Assembly: GCF_000331535.1 (NCBI RefSeq)
Contig: NZ_AMZN01000050.1
Span: forward strand, 1-64,000
DNA: 64,000 nucleotides
Direction of reading: 5' to 3'
Source: Fulvivirga imtechensis AK7
GTDB taxonomy: Bacteria > Bacteroidota > Bacteroidia > Cytophagales > Cyclobacteriaceae
Of the stretch, positions 17,121-26,435 are shown in pieces. The stretch's first letter is position 1. The number at the start of each line of letters is the position of its first letter. The translations under genes were made by a program, and so were the position numbers. The notes under the pieces are model-generated. The model searched no databases and was not told where the DNA came from. It was given only the letters and a program-made list of their open reading frames with translations.

Positions 17121-19235
17121 TTACGAAAGTGATTGATATATGATCAGCGCGGAGACATAAGCCAGCCCGGTCATGTACACGAGCTGAGCCAGCGGCCATT
17201 TCCAACCCTTGGTTTCACGATAAACTACTGCCATAGTGCTCATACACTGCATCGCAAAAGCATAGAATACCAACAATGATAATCCTGTGGCAAAGTCATA
17301 ACGCACTTTGCCTGTTTCGGGGTTGATCTCATTTTTCATTCGATTTTTGATGGTACTCTCATCATCCACATTACCAATGCTGTAGATAGTGGCCATGGTA
17401 CCAACAAAAACTTCTCTTGCCGCAAATGAAGTGATCAGTGCAATGCCTATTTTCCAGTCGTAGCCTAAAGGCCGGATCACCGGTTCGATGGCCTTTCCGA
17501 ATATCCCGGCATAGGAATGCTCCAGTTTATATGATTCTATTTTATTTTCGATTTCCTCCTGAGTTAATTGTACTGTACTGTATTCTGCCTGCACGTAGGC
17601 TTCGGCATTTTCAATTTGGTCCCCGGGCCCGTAAGAAGCCAATACCCAAAGTACAATTGAAATAGCCAGAATGATCTTACCCGCCTCCAGTACGAAGGTT
17701 TTGGATTTCTCATACATAGTCATGCCCACATTTTTCCAGCGTGGGGCCTTGTATGTAGGAAGCTCCATCACAAAAAAACTTCTTTCTTTGGTTTTCAAAA
17801 TAAACCTCATGATTAGCGCAGAGATAATTGCAGCGGCAAACCCCAGGAGATACATGCCCATGAGCGCTAAACCCTGTAGATTAAAAATACCGAAAATGGT
17901 TTTATCGGGAATGATCAGTGCTATGAGAATGGTGTAAACAGGCAAGCGTGCGGAACAACTCATCAGCGGAGTGACGAAAATCGTGATCAGCCTTTCTTTC
18001 CAGTTTTCAATGGTCCGGGTAGCCATAATAGCTGGAATAGCACAAGCGACACCGGAAATTAATGGGACAACACTCTTGCCGTTTAGACCAAACTTCCTCA
18101 TGATCTTGTCCATGAGAAAAACTACTCTCGACATGTAGCCGGTTTCTTCGAGAATAGCGATAAATGCAAACAAAATGGCAATCTGCGGAATGAAAATGAC
18201 TATGCCACCTATGCCAGGAATGATACCTTCGGTCAGCAGGTCCGAAAGGGCGCCCTCCGGCAATGTTGATTTTAAAAATGAGCTAAGTTCAGAAAAAGTA
18301 AGGTCTATGAAATCCATGGGTATTGTGGCCCATGCAAAAATGGATTGGAAGATGAGAAACAGGATCAAAAAGAAAATAAAATAACCCCATATTTTATGGG
18401 TAAAAATGCTATCCAATTTCTGAGTCCATCTTTTAGGTAATTGAGTGAAATTTTCTTTCACCGCACCGTCAATAAAATAGTTGATGGCAGCATATCGTTC
18501 AAGTGTCTCCTTACGTCTGAGCTCGTCACGGTTGAAACTATACTTTTCAGAAATATCGGCCAGCAGGTTTCTCTCATTTTCAGTTAGTGCCTGGTTGATG
18601 CGGTATTGCTGCAACATTTGGTAGGCTACATAATCATCTTTAATAGAAAAGGCTTCTTTTACTTTATCTATTGCTTCGGGGGCATGATCATGTGCCTTGA
18701 ATATGGGCTCATAGTTGGCGGGGCATATCTCGACCAATGTCTTTTTCAGCAGGTCTATTCCTTTACCTTTACGCGCTTTCATAGGAATCACCGGAACGCC
18801 CAGCTCCTGCGACAACTTCTTTTCATCTATTGCCAGGCCTGTCTTTTCTACAATATCCATCATGTTCAATGCCAGAACCGTTGGAATGTTCAGATCATGG
18901 ATCTGGGTAAACAGTAATAGGTTCCGCTTAAAATTTGAAGCATCGACAATTACTACTACAACATCCGGATGAAGCGGGTTAGTTTTGTCACCCAGAATAT
19001 CGTATACAATTTTTTCGTCTGTAGAATTAGGATAAATACTATATGTACCAGGCAGATCGATGATCTCAGCTTTTGTCTCTCCATTGAGTGAACAGTAGCC
19101 GGTTTTCTTATCTACAGTAACACCAGGAAAATTGCCTATCCTTTGATTGAGACCGGTGAGATGATTGAAAAGGGAAGATTTGCCAGAATTGGGATTCCCA
19201 ACTAATGCAACTTTTGGGATATCGCGTTTCGACAT
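17121..19235 (-). CDS. feoB: Ferrous iron transport protein B
   Basis: The 704-residue FeoB has an N-terminal G domain with GNPNSGKSSLFNHL (G1), GNFPGVTVD (G2), DLPGTYS (G3) and NMMD (G4). The C-terminal half has the two Gate repeats with conserved CAIPAIMATRTI and about eight to ten membrane helices. It imports Fe(II) across the inner membrane under low-oxygen or iron-poor conditions. Length is near-normal for the family. The feoA stop lies next to its start, so they form a feoAB operon. Confidence 0.96.
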   Translation of the reverse strand: MSKRDIPKVALVGNPNSGKSSLFNHLTGLNQRIGNFPGVTVDKKTGYCSLNGETKAEIIDLPGTYSIYPNSTDEKIVYDILGDKTNPLHPDVVVVIVDASNFKRNLLLFTQIHDLNIPTVLALNMMDIVEKTGLAIDEKKLSQELGVPVIPMKARKGKGIDLLKKTLVEICPANYEPIFKAHDHAPEAIDKVKEAFSIKDDYVAYQMLQQYRINQALTENERNLLADISEKYSFNRDELRRKETLERYAAINYFIDGAVKENFTQLPKRWTQKLDSIFTHKIWGYFIFFLILFLIFQSIFAWATIPMDFIDLTFSELSSFLKSTLPEGALSDLLTEGIIPGIGGIVIFIPQIAILFAFIAILEETGYMSRVVFLMDKIMRKFGLNGKSVVPLISGVACAIPAIMATRTIENWKERLITIFVTPLMSCSARLPVYTILIALIIPDKTIFGIFNLQGLALMGMYLLGFAAAIISALIMRFILKTKERSFFVMELPTYKAPRWKNVGMTMYEKSKTFVLEAGKIILAISIVLWVLASYGPGDQIENAEAYVQAEYSTVQLTQEEIENKIESYKLEHSYAGIFGKAIEPVIRPLGYDWKIGIALITSFAAREVFVGTMATIYSIGNVDDESTIKNRMKNEINPETGKVRYDFATGLSLLVFYAFAMQCMSTMAVVYRETKGWKWPLAQLVYMTGLAYVSALIIYQSLS

Positions 19236-19460
19236 TTATTGAATAGAAATAGTAATCGCTTCGTCCAGACGCAACGAAAGATTATACCCTGCAACACTCA
19301 CGCAAATAGGATCGCCAAAAGGAGCTGCAAAATTAAACTTGATAGGCTGACCGGGCAGACAACCCATTTCCAAAAGTTTTAAGGAAAGCGCATCGTCCAT
19401 AAATCCGTTGATTATGCCACTTTCTCCCGGGGTTAGGTCTGCTACACTGCGTATATTCAC
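19236..19460 (-). CDS. feoA: Ferrous iron transport protein A
   Basis: A 74-residue SH3-like FeoA domain (ADLTPGESGIINGF at the N-terminus; LLEMGCLPGQPIKF in the middle). It is a small cytosolic partner of FeoB. It directly precedes feoB with no gap, and the upstream region up to the divergent gene at 19698 should hold the promoter. No Fur or DtxR box was recognised with confidence. Confidence 0.93.
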   Translation of the reverse strand: MNIRSVADLTPGESGIINGFMDDALSLKLLEMGCLPGQPIKFNFAAPFGDPICVSVAGYNLSLRLDEAITISIQ

Positions 19461-19697
19461 TTTCCTTTATTTAGATTAATTATAAACTATTGCGAAGATA
19501 TGCGCTGGAGACGTGATTCCCAAAAAAATAGCAGAAAAACAACTCAGATAAATAACTGATTTTTATCATTTTTTGATAGATGGTAGAAAAGATCCATACA
19601 CGATTAAGAAGAACCGGATACAAATAGGTCTTCAATAGCAAATAAAACTTTTGAAAATGTGAAAAAGCTGCTAGATTGGATTACTATTCAGATTTGA

Positions 19698-20336
19698 ATG
19701 ATGACTATCCACGCTGACACTGGCCGGGAACTTAAGACAACATTAGGCCGCAATGCAACTTCAAAAGGCCAAAATATGCAAAAGTCCGGCTCTCCTCTGG
19801 TCGACAATGGGTCAGAGGCCATTCAGTCGAGAAGGCTGCAAGCCATCGCCAATAATAGTCATCAGGTAAGGCAAATGGCTCAGTTATACGCCATCGCCAA
19901 TAATTTGACAGCACCCATTCAAAAACAAGATAATCTCGAGGATCTCGGGATTGATTCTGCAGAGGCATTGGAAAAATGGCTGTCTGATAAAAAGGCAGAA
20001 ATTGATAACGTTGCTGTTGCACACTATGCCAAACTTGATAAGGCAAATGAAGCATTCGGAATAGAGGAAAAGGTTGATGATGGCAAAAGGACCGGCCTCT
20101 GTGGCGAAACCTGTGCTGCCGTACGTGAATATATTGAAAAGACATATCCTGCGGTTGGAAAGATAGCGGCCCGCCACAGTTTTGAGGGGGGAGAACACTA
20201 TGCCCTTAGTTTTACTTATCCTGCTGGAGGCACTGTTCTTGTTGATCCAACTTACCGGCAATTCGACAAGGAAAAGAAATATGAAGGAGAAAGCCACGTT
20301 TGGGTGGGAAAGCCGGATGGGCATCCATTCTATTAA
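19698..20336 (+). CDS. Putative papain-like effector with eCIS-associated N-terminal motif
   Basis: The 212-residue protein has no signal peptide. Residues 35-69 read VDNGSEAIQSRRL..ANNSHQVRQ..LYAIANN, which resembles the motif (VDNRPEA..QRKLQ..ANNSPQ) found N-terminal in DUF4157-type proteins of extracellular contractile injection systems. The C-terminal region has GLCGETC (Cys135), GGEHYAL (His167) and VLVDPTYRQF (Asp183), a Cys-His-Asp layout like papain-fold deamidases or proteases. It might be an injected toxin. No immunity gene or eCIS structural genes are visible. The neighbouring genes give no support. Confidence 0.6.
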   Translation: MMTIHADTGRELKTTLGRNATSKGQNMQKSGSPLVDNGSEAIQSRRLQAIANNSHQVRQMAQLYAIANNLTAPIQKQDNLEDLGIDSAEALEKWLSDKKAEIDNVAVAHYAKLDKANEAFGIEEKVDDGKRTGLCGETCAAVREYIEKTYPAVGKIAARHSFEGGEHYALSFTYPAGGTVLVDPTYRQFDKEKKYEGESHVWVGKPDGHPFY

Positions 20337-20435
20337 GGTTACCTGGAGCCAAATTTACAGTAGACCTTAAAGCTTCCGAAAAATTTCCCCTCCATGTAAC
20401 AATCTCAAAACATTTGTATCCAAGTATTAAAAACA

Positions 20436-21302
20436 ATGAATACAATGATGAGAAAGTTAATGTTATTGGCCTTACTGGCTATAAATTTCGGAGCGAGTTA
20501 CGCCCAGAGCTATTCTTTTGCTGTGGAAAAAAACGGAGGAGGTATTCCTGTGTTATTGCTTCCCGGCTTTACCTGTCCCGGAGAGATTTGGAATGAGACG
20601 GTTGAACATTTGGGAAAGCGGTATCAATACCATCAGATATCTTATGCCGGGTTTAATGGCATCGAACCCATTGAATTACCCTGGTACAGTACGATCTTGG
20701 AGGATCTAAAGCGGTATATAGAGTCTGAGAAAATGGGAGATCTGATTATTGTCGGTCATAGTATGGGAGGCATGCTGGCCATGGACCTCGCTGCAGAAAT
20801 GCCTGAAAAGGTAACTAAGCTGGTATTAGTAGATGCATTGCCATGTATCAGGCAATTAATGATGCCACACCTGAAGGCAGAGGATATAACTTTGGACAAT
20901 CCGTATAACCAGCGGATGCTGAACATGGACGATGAAGCTTTCAGACAAAATGCTACTTACATGGCACAAAACATGACCAACAGCACCGACAAAACAAACG
21001 ACCTGATCAATTGGATCATGCAGGCAGACCGAAAAACATATACATATGGATATACCGAACTGCTCAAGTTGGATCAGCGTGAGAAAATTGCCGATATTAA
21101 AGCAAGGACGTTGATCCTTGCCGCGGATTTTCCCCACAAAGAGACTGTAAATAAAAACCTGGAACAGCAATTCGAAAAATTGTCACAAAAGGAAATAAGA
21201 ATAGCTACTTCCAGTAAGCATTTTATCATGTTTGATCAAAAGGCCTGGTTTTTTGATCAACTTGAGTCTTTTCTACTTAGTACAGACCGTGATAAACTAT
21301 AA
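20436..21302 (+). CDS. Secreted alpha/beta hydrolase
   Basis: A 288-residue protein with a signal peptide (hydrophobic stretch LMLLALLAINFGASYA near residues 8-23). It has the alpha/beta hydrolase fold: HG-equivalent LLPGFTCPGE, nucleophile elbow VGHSMGGML, and a terminal SSKHFIMFD providing the catalytic His. Substrate is unknown. The stop overlaps the start of the sigma factor gene by 14 bases if the GTG at 21289 is used, so hydrolase, sigma factor and membrane protein may be one operon. Confidence 0.85.
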   Translation: MNTMMRKLMLLALLAINFGASYAQSYSFAVEKNGGGIPVLLLPGFTCPGEIWNETVEHLGKRYQYHQISYAGFNGIEPIELPWYSTILEDLKRYIESEKMGDLIIVGHSMGGMLAMDLAAEMPEKVTKLVLVDALPCIRQLMMPHLKAEDITLDNPYNQRMLNMDDEAFRQNATYMAQNMTNSTDKTNDLINWIMQADRKTYTYGYTELLKLDQREKIADIKARTLILAADFPHKETVNKNLEQQFEKLSQKEIRIATSSKHFIMFDQKAWFFDQLESFLLSTDRDKL

Positions 21303-21780
21303 AGAGCAATTTTATAATTTCTATGATTCATATCAGCCTATGGTATACTCCCTATGCCTGGGCTATATGAAAGGTCAAACAGAAATGGCGCAGGACCTGA
21401 CGCAGGAAATATTCATTAATGTCTGGAAAGCGCTGCCTAATTTCAGGCAAGAAGCTTCACCAAAAACCTGGATATACAGGATCAGTGTGAACACCTGCCT
21501 GCTTCATCTTAGAAAATTCAAACGCATGCAGGCTGACTATATCAGTGAGTCCCATGAAAGTATACCTCAGGAGGCAACGAATAAGGATGATTTTGACGAA
21601 CTGTATTATGTAATTGGTCTGCTTCCCGAGGTGGACAGGATTATCATTACACTGGTGTTGGATGAAGTGAAATATGATGAGATGGCGACTATACTCGGTA
21701 TAGCCGAAGGAACGCTGCGAGTGCGAATACATCGGATCAAACAGAAATTAAATGACTTGATGAGAAACAATGGAAGATAA
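21289..21780 (+). CDS. ECF-type RNA polymerase sigma factor
   Basis: About 163 residues with region 2 (QDLTQEIFINVWKALPNFR) and region 4 HTH (YDEMATILGIAEGTLRVRIHRIKQKL). The in-frame ATG at 21232 lies deep inside the hydrolase gene, and its first 19 residues are not sigma-like, so I chose the GTG at 21289 (VINYKEQFYNFYDSYQ). Targets are unknown. It overlaps the following membrane protein gene by 11 bases, suggesting that protein is its partner or anti-sigma. A FecR/FecA pair, usual for iron-type ECFs, is absent. Confidence 0.85.
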   Translation: MINYKEQFYNFYDSYQPMVYSLCLGYMKGQTEMAQDLTQEIFINVWKALPNFRQEASPKTWIYRISVNTCLLHLRKFKRMQADYISESHESIPQEATNKDDFDELYYVIGLLPEVDRIIITLVLDEVKYDEMATILGIAEGTLRVRIHRIKQKLNDLMRNNGR

Positions 21781-22363
21781 ATTTGAATCATTAAAAAATA
21801 AATGGGGCCAACGCAAAGTTAAGCCATCCCCAAAATTAGACCATGGCAACATGCTCGAGCAGGCCATCCGCAGCCAACAAAGATCGGTTCATCATCACCG
21901 ATGGACCATAGTTATACTATCCGTACTGGTATTTGTGCTTTCAGCATTTTTTTACTACAAAGCCCCCATGCAGGAGCTGATCAGTAGAATGGGTATCGTA
22001 CTTATGATCGGTGGTGTAATAGTGCGGATCACTATAGAAGTGATAAGCCGGAAAAGATCTAACAGTATAAAATATAGCATTGATGCAAGATCGGCTATGG
22101 AAAAAACATCTGTTTTTTATCAATGGAGAAAAAAGATCCATGGGCCCGTCACCATTACTATTGTAGCACTCTACTCTCTGGGCTTTTATATGCTTACTCC
22201 CGAATTTGCCACCTATCTGCCGCTTAAGTGGGTGATCATCATGGATGTAGGATATATTCCCATGGCCATTATTCTGATATTTTTTATTAAAAAAGGAATT
22301 AATGATGAGATGGAACGTTTAAGAGCGGTTGCAGAGTTGCAGGAGGAGTTGAACGTTGAGTGA
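21770..22363 (+). CDS. Membrane protein, probable partner of the ECF sigma factor
   Basis: A 197-residue protein with about four hydrophobic helices (near 45-62, 66-86, 125-145 and 153-175) and a cytosolic N-terminal tail. The gene overlaps the sigma gene by 11 bases. The N-terminal 40 residues (ESLKNKWGQRKVKPSPKLD) resemble the short cytoplasmic segment of anti-sigma proteins but I see no defined anti-sigma domain. Anti-sigma function is inference from the overlap only. Confidence 0.6.
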   Translation: MEDKFESLKNKWGQRKVKPSPKLDHGNMLEQAIRSQQRSVHHHRWTIVILSVLVFVLSAFFYYKAPMQELISRMGIVLMIGGVIVRITIEVISRKRSNSIKYSIDARSAMEKTSVFYQWRKKIHGPVTITIVALYSLGFYMLTPEFATYLPLKWVIIMDVGYIPMAIILIFFIKKGINDEMERLRAVAELQEELNVE

Positions 22364-22447
22364 TCTACAGCAGCCCAAAGACCTTGTCTTCTATTTATAT
22401 GAATGAAAAGTAAAGAAAAATCGCTATTATCGTGTTAGAGGAGTAAG

Positions 22448-22676
22448 ATGAGTTCACAGCTAATAACGATATCCCCGGAAATTTTGAACGGAACACCAGT
22501 ATTCTACAATACTCGTGTCCCAATAAAAAACCTGTTCGACTACATCAAGGGGGGATAGTCTGGAAGAGTTTTTGCAAGATTTTCCTTCCGTTTCATGTAC
22601 TCACGCCCTAAAGGTTTTATCCTTAGCGGAAAGCATTTTAACCGTTCACTTACCGGATAATGAAGCTGCTGCTTGA
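22448..22676 (+). pseudogene. DUF433 antitoxin-like gene, frameshifted
   Basis: The first 36 residues (ISPEILNGTPVFYNTRVPIK) are clear DUF433, but a stop follows at 22556-22558, in a run of six G (about 22549-22554). From 22554, another frame resumes the family sequence (DSLEEFLQDFPSVSCTHALKVLSLAESIL) to the stop at 22676. A change of one base less or two more in the G tract would restore a complete protein. DUF433 proteins are antitoxins paired with PIN-like toxins. The tract could also vary between cells. Confidence 0.8.
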
Positions 22677-22872
22677 TGAAAACTTACCCGTCCGTTTAAA
22701 ATATCGGTTTAGTTCGGAGATTACGGTTAGTACGGTAAGTGCTGAAGGGTGGAATTCACAGAAAGATGCGGAGCTGCTCCAACTGATGCAAAACAACTAC
22801 TTTAAAATAGGCATCCTTGATAATTATTTTCCCAGGGAAATCCATATTCTAGCGACCTACGGATGGGTTTAA
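22660..22872 (+). pseudogene. DUF5615 PIN-like toxin, truncated
   Basis: The N-terminal 45 residues (LLLDENLPVRLKYRF..GWNSQKDAELLQLM) match DUF5615 PIN-like proteins, which are normally about 110 residues. Here the sequence departs from the family after residue ~48 and stops at 70, so the C-terminal catalytic part is lost. The start overlaps the DUF433 end, a standard antitoxin-toxin arrangement. The pair is therefore probably inactive. Confidence 0.65.
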
Positions 22873-23403
22873 TCCGAGTGTTCAGCTTTCACAACCTCAA
22901 AATTTATCAGTTTCTCCGAATTTTGAGATTTCTACTTCGGTTTTCATTTTCTTTTGCTCGCCCAAAAGAAAACGAAACAAAAGAAAAGGGCGCCACAGGC
23001 AAAGCCCGTTTTCCGCACTAAACGCTCATTCCCCAACGCTTAAAGCCGCTTACACGCAATGCCTCAAACGGGCCACGCTGCCCGTGGACGTCCCCCCGCC
23101 TCTCGGTAATCAATTTTCAGGGAACCCAAAATACTACTAACCTCCGACAGAAACCTCGGACATCAGCAAAATCTAAAACTATTCGGCATTGTGTCAATCG
23201 TACTTATTGCAACAAATAATCGGTATCAGACATTGGTTGAATATATTTCCTTAATCGAAAAGCAACTGCCTCCCAATTGATTTTGGAGTTTTAGAAATAA
23301 AACCTGGCCTCGAATGATATCGTTTAACAACCAGAGGTGTTCACAATTAATCAATCTGATGCTTTCCATCCGTTCCGGTGTTTTTCATCGAAGTAGATAA
23401 GGC
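22873..23403. other. Gene-free stretch with a short palindromic repeat
   Basis: No ORF of interest. At 22947-22971 there is TTTTCTTTTG followed by CAAAAGAAAA (perfect 10-bp arms), and a further CAAAAGAAAA copy at 22979-22988. The region then reads GGGCGCCACAGGCAAAGCCC and a G/C-rich patch to about 23110. This resembles a common intergenic hairpin element of Bacteroidota genomes. From 23110 to 23403 I see nothing recognisable. It separates the decayed toxin-antitoxin pair from the DUF2071 gene. Confidence 0.5.
22947..22988. repeat. Intergenic hairpin repeat
   Basis: Perfect inverted arms TTTTCTTTTG and CAAAAGAAAA around CTCGCC, and a second direct CAAAAGAAAA copy. Typical of short dispersed intergenic repeats; no other full copy was found in this window. 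Confidence 0.5.
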
Positions 23404-24126
23404 ATGTTTTTTATGCGACCCAAGCAACTTCTAAATGCAGTAGACCACAGATCACAAGACCTGCCGACCGGTCGTTGGAAATTTTATCAGGAATGGAATA
23501 ATGTGATATTTCTTCACTGGCAGGTAGCACGGAAGAAGTTAAGAGAATTTGTTCCTGAAGAATTAGAATTCGACACCCACGAAGGCCAATGCTGGGTCTC
23601 ATTAGTGGCGTTTACTATGAATAAAGTCCGATTTAGAAATCTACCACCATTTCCTCCCGTCTCTGATTTTCACGAGGTGAATATCAGAACGTACGTAAAA
23701 ATGAACAACAGTTCAGGGGTATACTTTTTGAGCATGGAAGGTGCCAAAAAGCTGTCATGCAAGATAGCCAAAATGACATCGGTATTGCCGTACCGGTACT
23801 CCAAAATGGAAAGAGATAAATATACCTACACTTCTAAAAATCAGGTTTACGATGACCATTTCAATATTAGGTATGACATCGGGCAGATCGATGAGAAGGA
23901 TCCTCTGGGTATCTGGCTAACAGAACGATATGCCTTGTTTCAGGATTCAGGGCCTGATATCTTTAAATACCAGGTCCATCATCAGCCATGGCCTCTTTAT
24001 ACGCTGCACATTCACGAGCTGGAAGTCAGCTACAAGCGTTTTTATACTCTGCTTACAGGTGTCCCTGCAAGAGCACATTATTCACCCGGCGTATCGGTAG
24101 TAAGTTGGGATAAAGAGAAGGTATAG
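23404..24126 (+). CDS. DUF2071 (YqjF-type) family protein
   Basis: A 240-residue soluble protein with the DUF2071 signature: LHWQVARKKLREFVPEELEFDTHEGQCWVSLVAFTM near residues 38-73 and FHEVNIRTYV afterwards. The fold is an acetoacetate-decarboxylase-like barrel. Function is unknown, although similar proteins occur in stress-response and uncharacterised contexts. It lies next to a convergent S9 peptidase gene with 30 bases between stops. Start is at 23404 with no clear Shine-Dalgarno, usual in this phylum. Confidence 0.85.
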   Translation: MFFMRPKQLLNAVDHRSQDLPTGRWKFYQEWNNVIFLHWQVARKKLREFVPEELEFDTHEGQCWVSLVAFTMNKVRFRNLPPFPPVSDFHEVNIRTYVKMNNSSGVYFLSMEGAKKLSCKIAKMTSVLPYRYSKMERDKYTYTSKNQVYDDHFNIRYDIGQIDEKDPLGIWLTERYALFQDSGPDIFKYQVHHQPWPLYTLHIHELEVSYKRFYTLLTGVPARAHYSPGVSVVSWDKEKV

Positions 24127-24156
24127 GTATAACCGGCTTGTACAGCCGGTCTACTG

Positions 24157-26286
24157 TTATTCTTTCACTCCTGCCAGGTCTAAAATAAATGCATATTCCA
24201 ACGCGGTTTCTTTGTACCGCTCAAACCTTCCTGATGCACCGCCATGACCGGCATCCATATTGGTTTCAAGCAGCAAAATATTGTCATCTGTTTTCACCTC
24301 ACGTAGTTTGGCTACCCACTTAGCCGGCTCCCAATACTGCACCTGTGAGTCGTGTAAACCGGTGGTTACCAACATGTTTGGGTAACCTTGAGGCTTCACA
24401 TTATCATAAGGCGAGTACGACAACATGTACTCATATGATTCTAATTCATTTGGGTTACCCCATTCATCATACTCCCCTGTTGTAAGCGGAATACTTTCAT
24501 CGAGCATTGTGGTCATTACATCTACAAAAGGTACTGCCGCAATAACCCCTTTCCACAAATCAGGACGGTCATTCACCACCGCACCCATCAATAAACCTCC
24601 GGCACTTCCCCCCATGGCAAAAAGGTTATCCTTCTCTGCATACTTCTCATTTATCAGATGCTCGGCACAGTCTATGAAGTCGTTGAAAGTATTTTTCTTT
24701 TTGAACATTTTTCCATCTTCATACCATTGACGTCCCATTATCTGGCTACCACGGATGTGGGCGATGGCAAAAATGAAGCCTCTGTCTATCAGGCTCAACC
24801 GTACAGAACTGAAGGCCGGGTCCATGGTGGCTCCGTATGAACCATAGCCATAGAGCAGTGTTGGATTACCCTCTTTTTTTCTAAGGGATTTCTTGTAAAC
24901 CAGAGAAATCGGCACTTTTACTCCATCTCTTGCTTCAGCATACAAACGTTTTGTTTCATACTCATCAGGGTTATATCCACCAACCACTTCCTGTTGTTTG
25001 AGCAATGTCCTTTCCCTTGTCTCCATATTATAGTCATATGTCGAGTTAGGCGTTGTTAAGGAAGTATAGCCATAACGAAGCAGCACGGTATCAAATTCAG
25101 GATTAATGGAAACAAAGGTAGAATAGGCTTCTTCGCCAAAATCCATATAGTGCTCTTCTTTAGTTTTTTGATCGATAATCCTCAGATGAGTTAACCCTTT
25201 TGATCGTTCTTCTACAACGAGAAATTTTTTAAAGACCTCAATGTCTTCAATGTATACATTTTCACGATGGGCGATCACCTCTTTCCAGTTTTCTTTCGTA
25301 GTCGCATCTTCATGAGTTTCCATTAGCCTGAAATTCACAGCATCCAGATTGGTAACTACATAAAACTTGTCCTCAAAGTGTTCAATTGAATATTCCAGAC
25401 CACGTTCCCGTGGTGTAAATTGTCTGAACTCACCCTCCGGGTCATTGGCATTGAGTATCCTATAGTCATTCGTTACTGTGCTACCTGACCAGATAACCAG
25501 AAACTCATCAGACTTGGTTTTATATATACCTGTATAGAAGGTATCATCCTTTTCTTCGTAGACCAGTTCATCTTTGGTTGTTGCACCCAGCCGATGTCTG
25601 TAAATTCTGTTTGAACGAAGCGTTTTAGGATCTTTCTTTGTATAAAACAGGGTTTTGTTGTCGTTAGCCCAGGTACTTGTTCCCGTAGTATTTGGAATAG
25701 ACATCTCCAGCAATTGGCCGGTATCAAGATTTTTGACGTAAATGGTGTACTTTCTTCTACTCACCGTGTCCACACCAAAAGCCAGTAGCTTGTTGTCGAG
25801 ACTTACATTTAGCCCCGTCACCTGGTAGTATTCATGGCCTTCGGCCATAATGTTCACATTGAGCATTACCTCCTCTTCACCATCCATACCACCCATTTTC
25901 CGGCAGTAGATAGGGTACTCCTGGCCTTCTTCAAATCGTGTATAGTACCAGTACCCATTGGATTTGTATGGTACAGATTCGTCTGTTTGTTTTATGCGCC
26001 CAACAATTTCTTCAAAAAGCTTATCCTGAAGACCTTTGGTATGACTCAATATAGTGTCGGTATAGGCATTTTCAGCCTCAAGATAGTCGATCACTTTTTG
26101 ATCTTCACGGTTATTGAGCCAATAGTAATAGTCAATTCTGGTTTGACCGTGTGCTGTAAGGTGCTTTTCAATTTTTTCTGCCTTTGGAGGTAGAGGTTTA
26201 GTCATGGTTCGCTCTTCATTATTTTTACAGCCTGCAAAAATACAGGTAATAAGTAGAGCGAGCGGTAATTGCTGTATAATTTTCAT
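24157..26286 (-). CDS. ptrB: Oligopeptidase B-type S9 peptidase (lipoprotein)
   Basis: The 709-residue enzyme has a lipoprotein signal (CIFAGCKN, Cys20) then a seven-bladed propeller and a C-terminal alpha/beta hydrolase domain. Catalytic Ser is in GGSAGGLLMG, Asp in GLHDSQVQYWEPAKW and His in AGHGGASGR. It cleaves peptides after basic residues in known homologues; here the lipobox suggests a periplasmic location. Length fits the family. The symbol follows the family name only. Confidence 0.9.
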   Translation of the reverse strand: MKIIQQLPLALLITCIFAGCKNNEERTMTKPLPPKAEKIEKHLTAHGQTRIDYYYWLNNREDQKVIDYLEAENAYTDTILSHTKGLQDKLFEEIVGRIKQTDESVPYKSNGYWYYTRFEEGQEYPIYCRKMGGMDGEEEVMLNVNIMAEGHEYYQVTGLNVSLDNKLLAFGVDTVSRRKYTIYVKNLDTGQLLEMSIPNTTGTSTWANDNKTLFYTKKDPKTLRSNRIYRHRLGATTKDELVYEEKDDTFYTGIYKTKSDEFLVIWSGSTVTNDYRILNANDPEGEFRQFTPRERGLEYSIEHFEDKFYVVTNLDAVNFRLMETHEDATTKENWKEVIAHRENVYIEDIEVFKKFLVVEERSKGLTHLRIIDQKTKEEHYMDFGEEAYSTFVSINPEFDTVLLRYGYTSLTTPNSTYDYNMETRERTLLKQQEVVGGYNPDEYETKRLYAEARDGVKVPISLVYKKSLRKKEGNPTLLYGYGSYGATMDPAFSSVRLSLIDRGFIFAIAHIRGSQIMGRQWYEDGKMFKKKNTFNDFIDCAEHLINEKYAEKDNLFAMGGSAGGLLMGAVVNDRPDLWKGVIAAVPFVDVMTTMLDESIPLTTGEYDEWGNPNELESYEYMLSYSPYDNVKPQGYPNMLVTTGLHDSQVQYWEPAKWVAKLREVKTDDNILLLETNMDAGHGGASGRFERYKETALEYAFILDLAGVKE

Positions 26287-26435
26287 TGAGGTTAAGGTAA
26301 TAATGGTTTACAGACTATAGTAATATTCAAAGATTTAGGTAAACTCAATGAACGAAAAAAATGTTAAAACTGATACAAACCGTTTGTAATCCGGTTAAAT
26401 AGCGATGTAAGAGGCAACTTAAGTAGTATTATGGC

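Noticed and set aside
22540-22560. Programmed frameshift in the DUF433 gene
   Set aside because: Although a G run is present, the adjacent toxin is also truncated, so decay is a simpler explanation; no slippery-site structure was identified.
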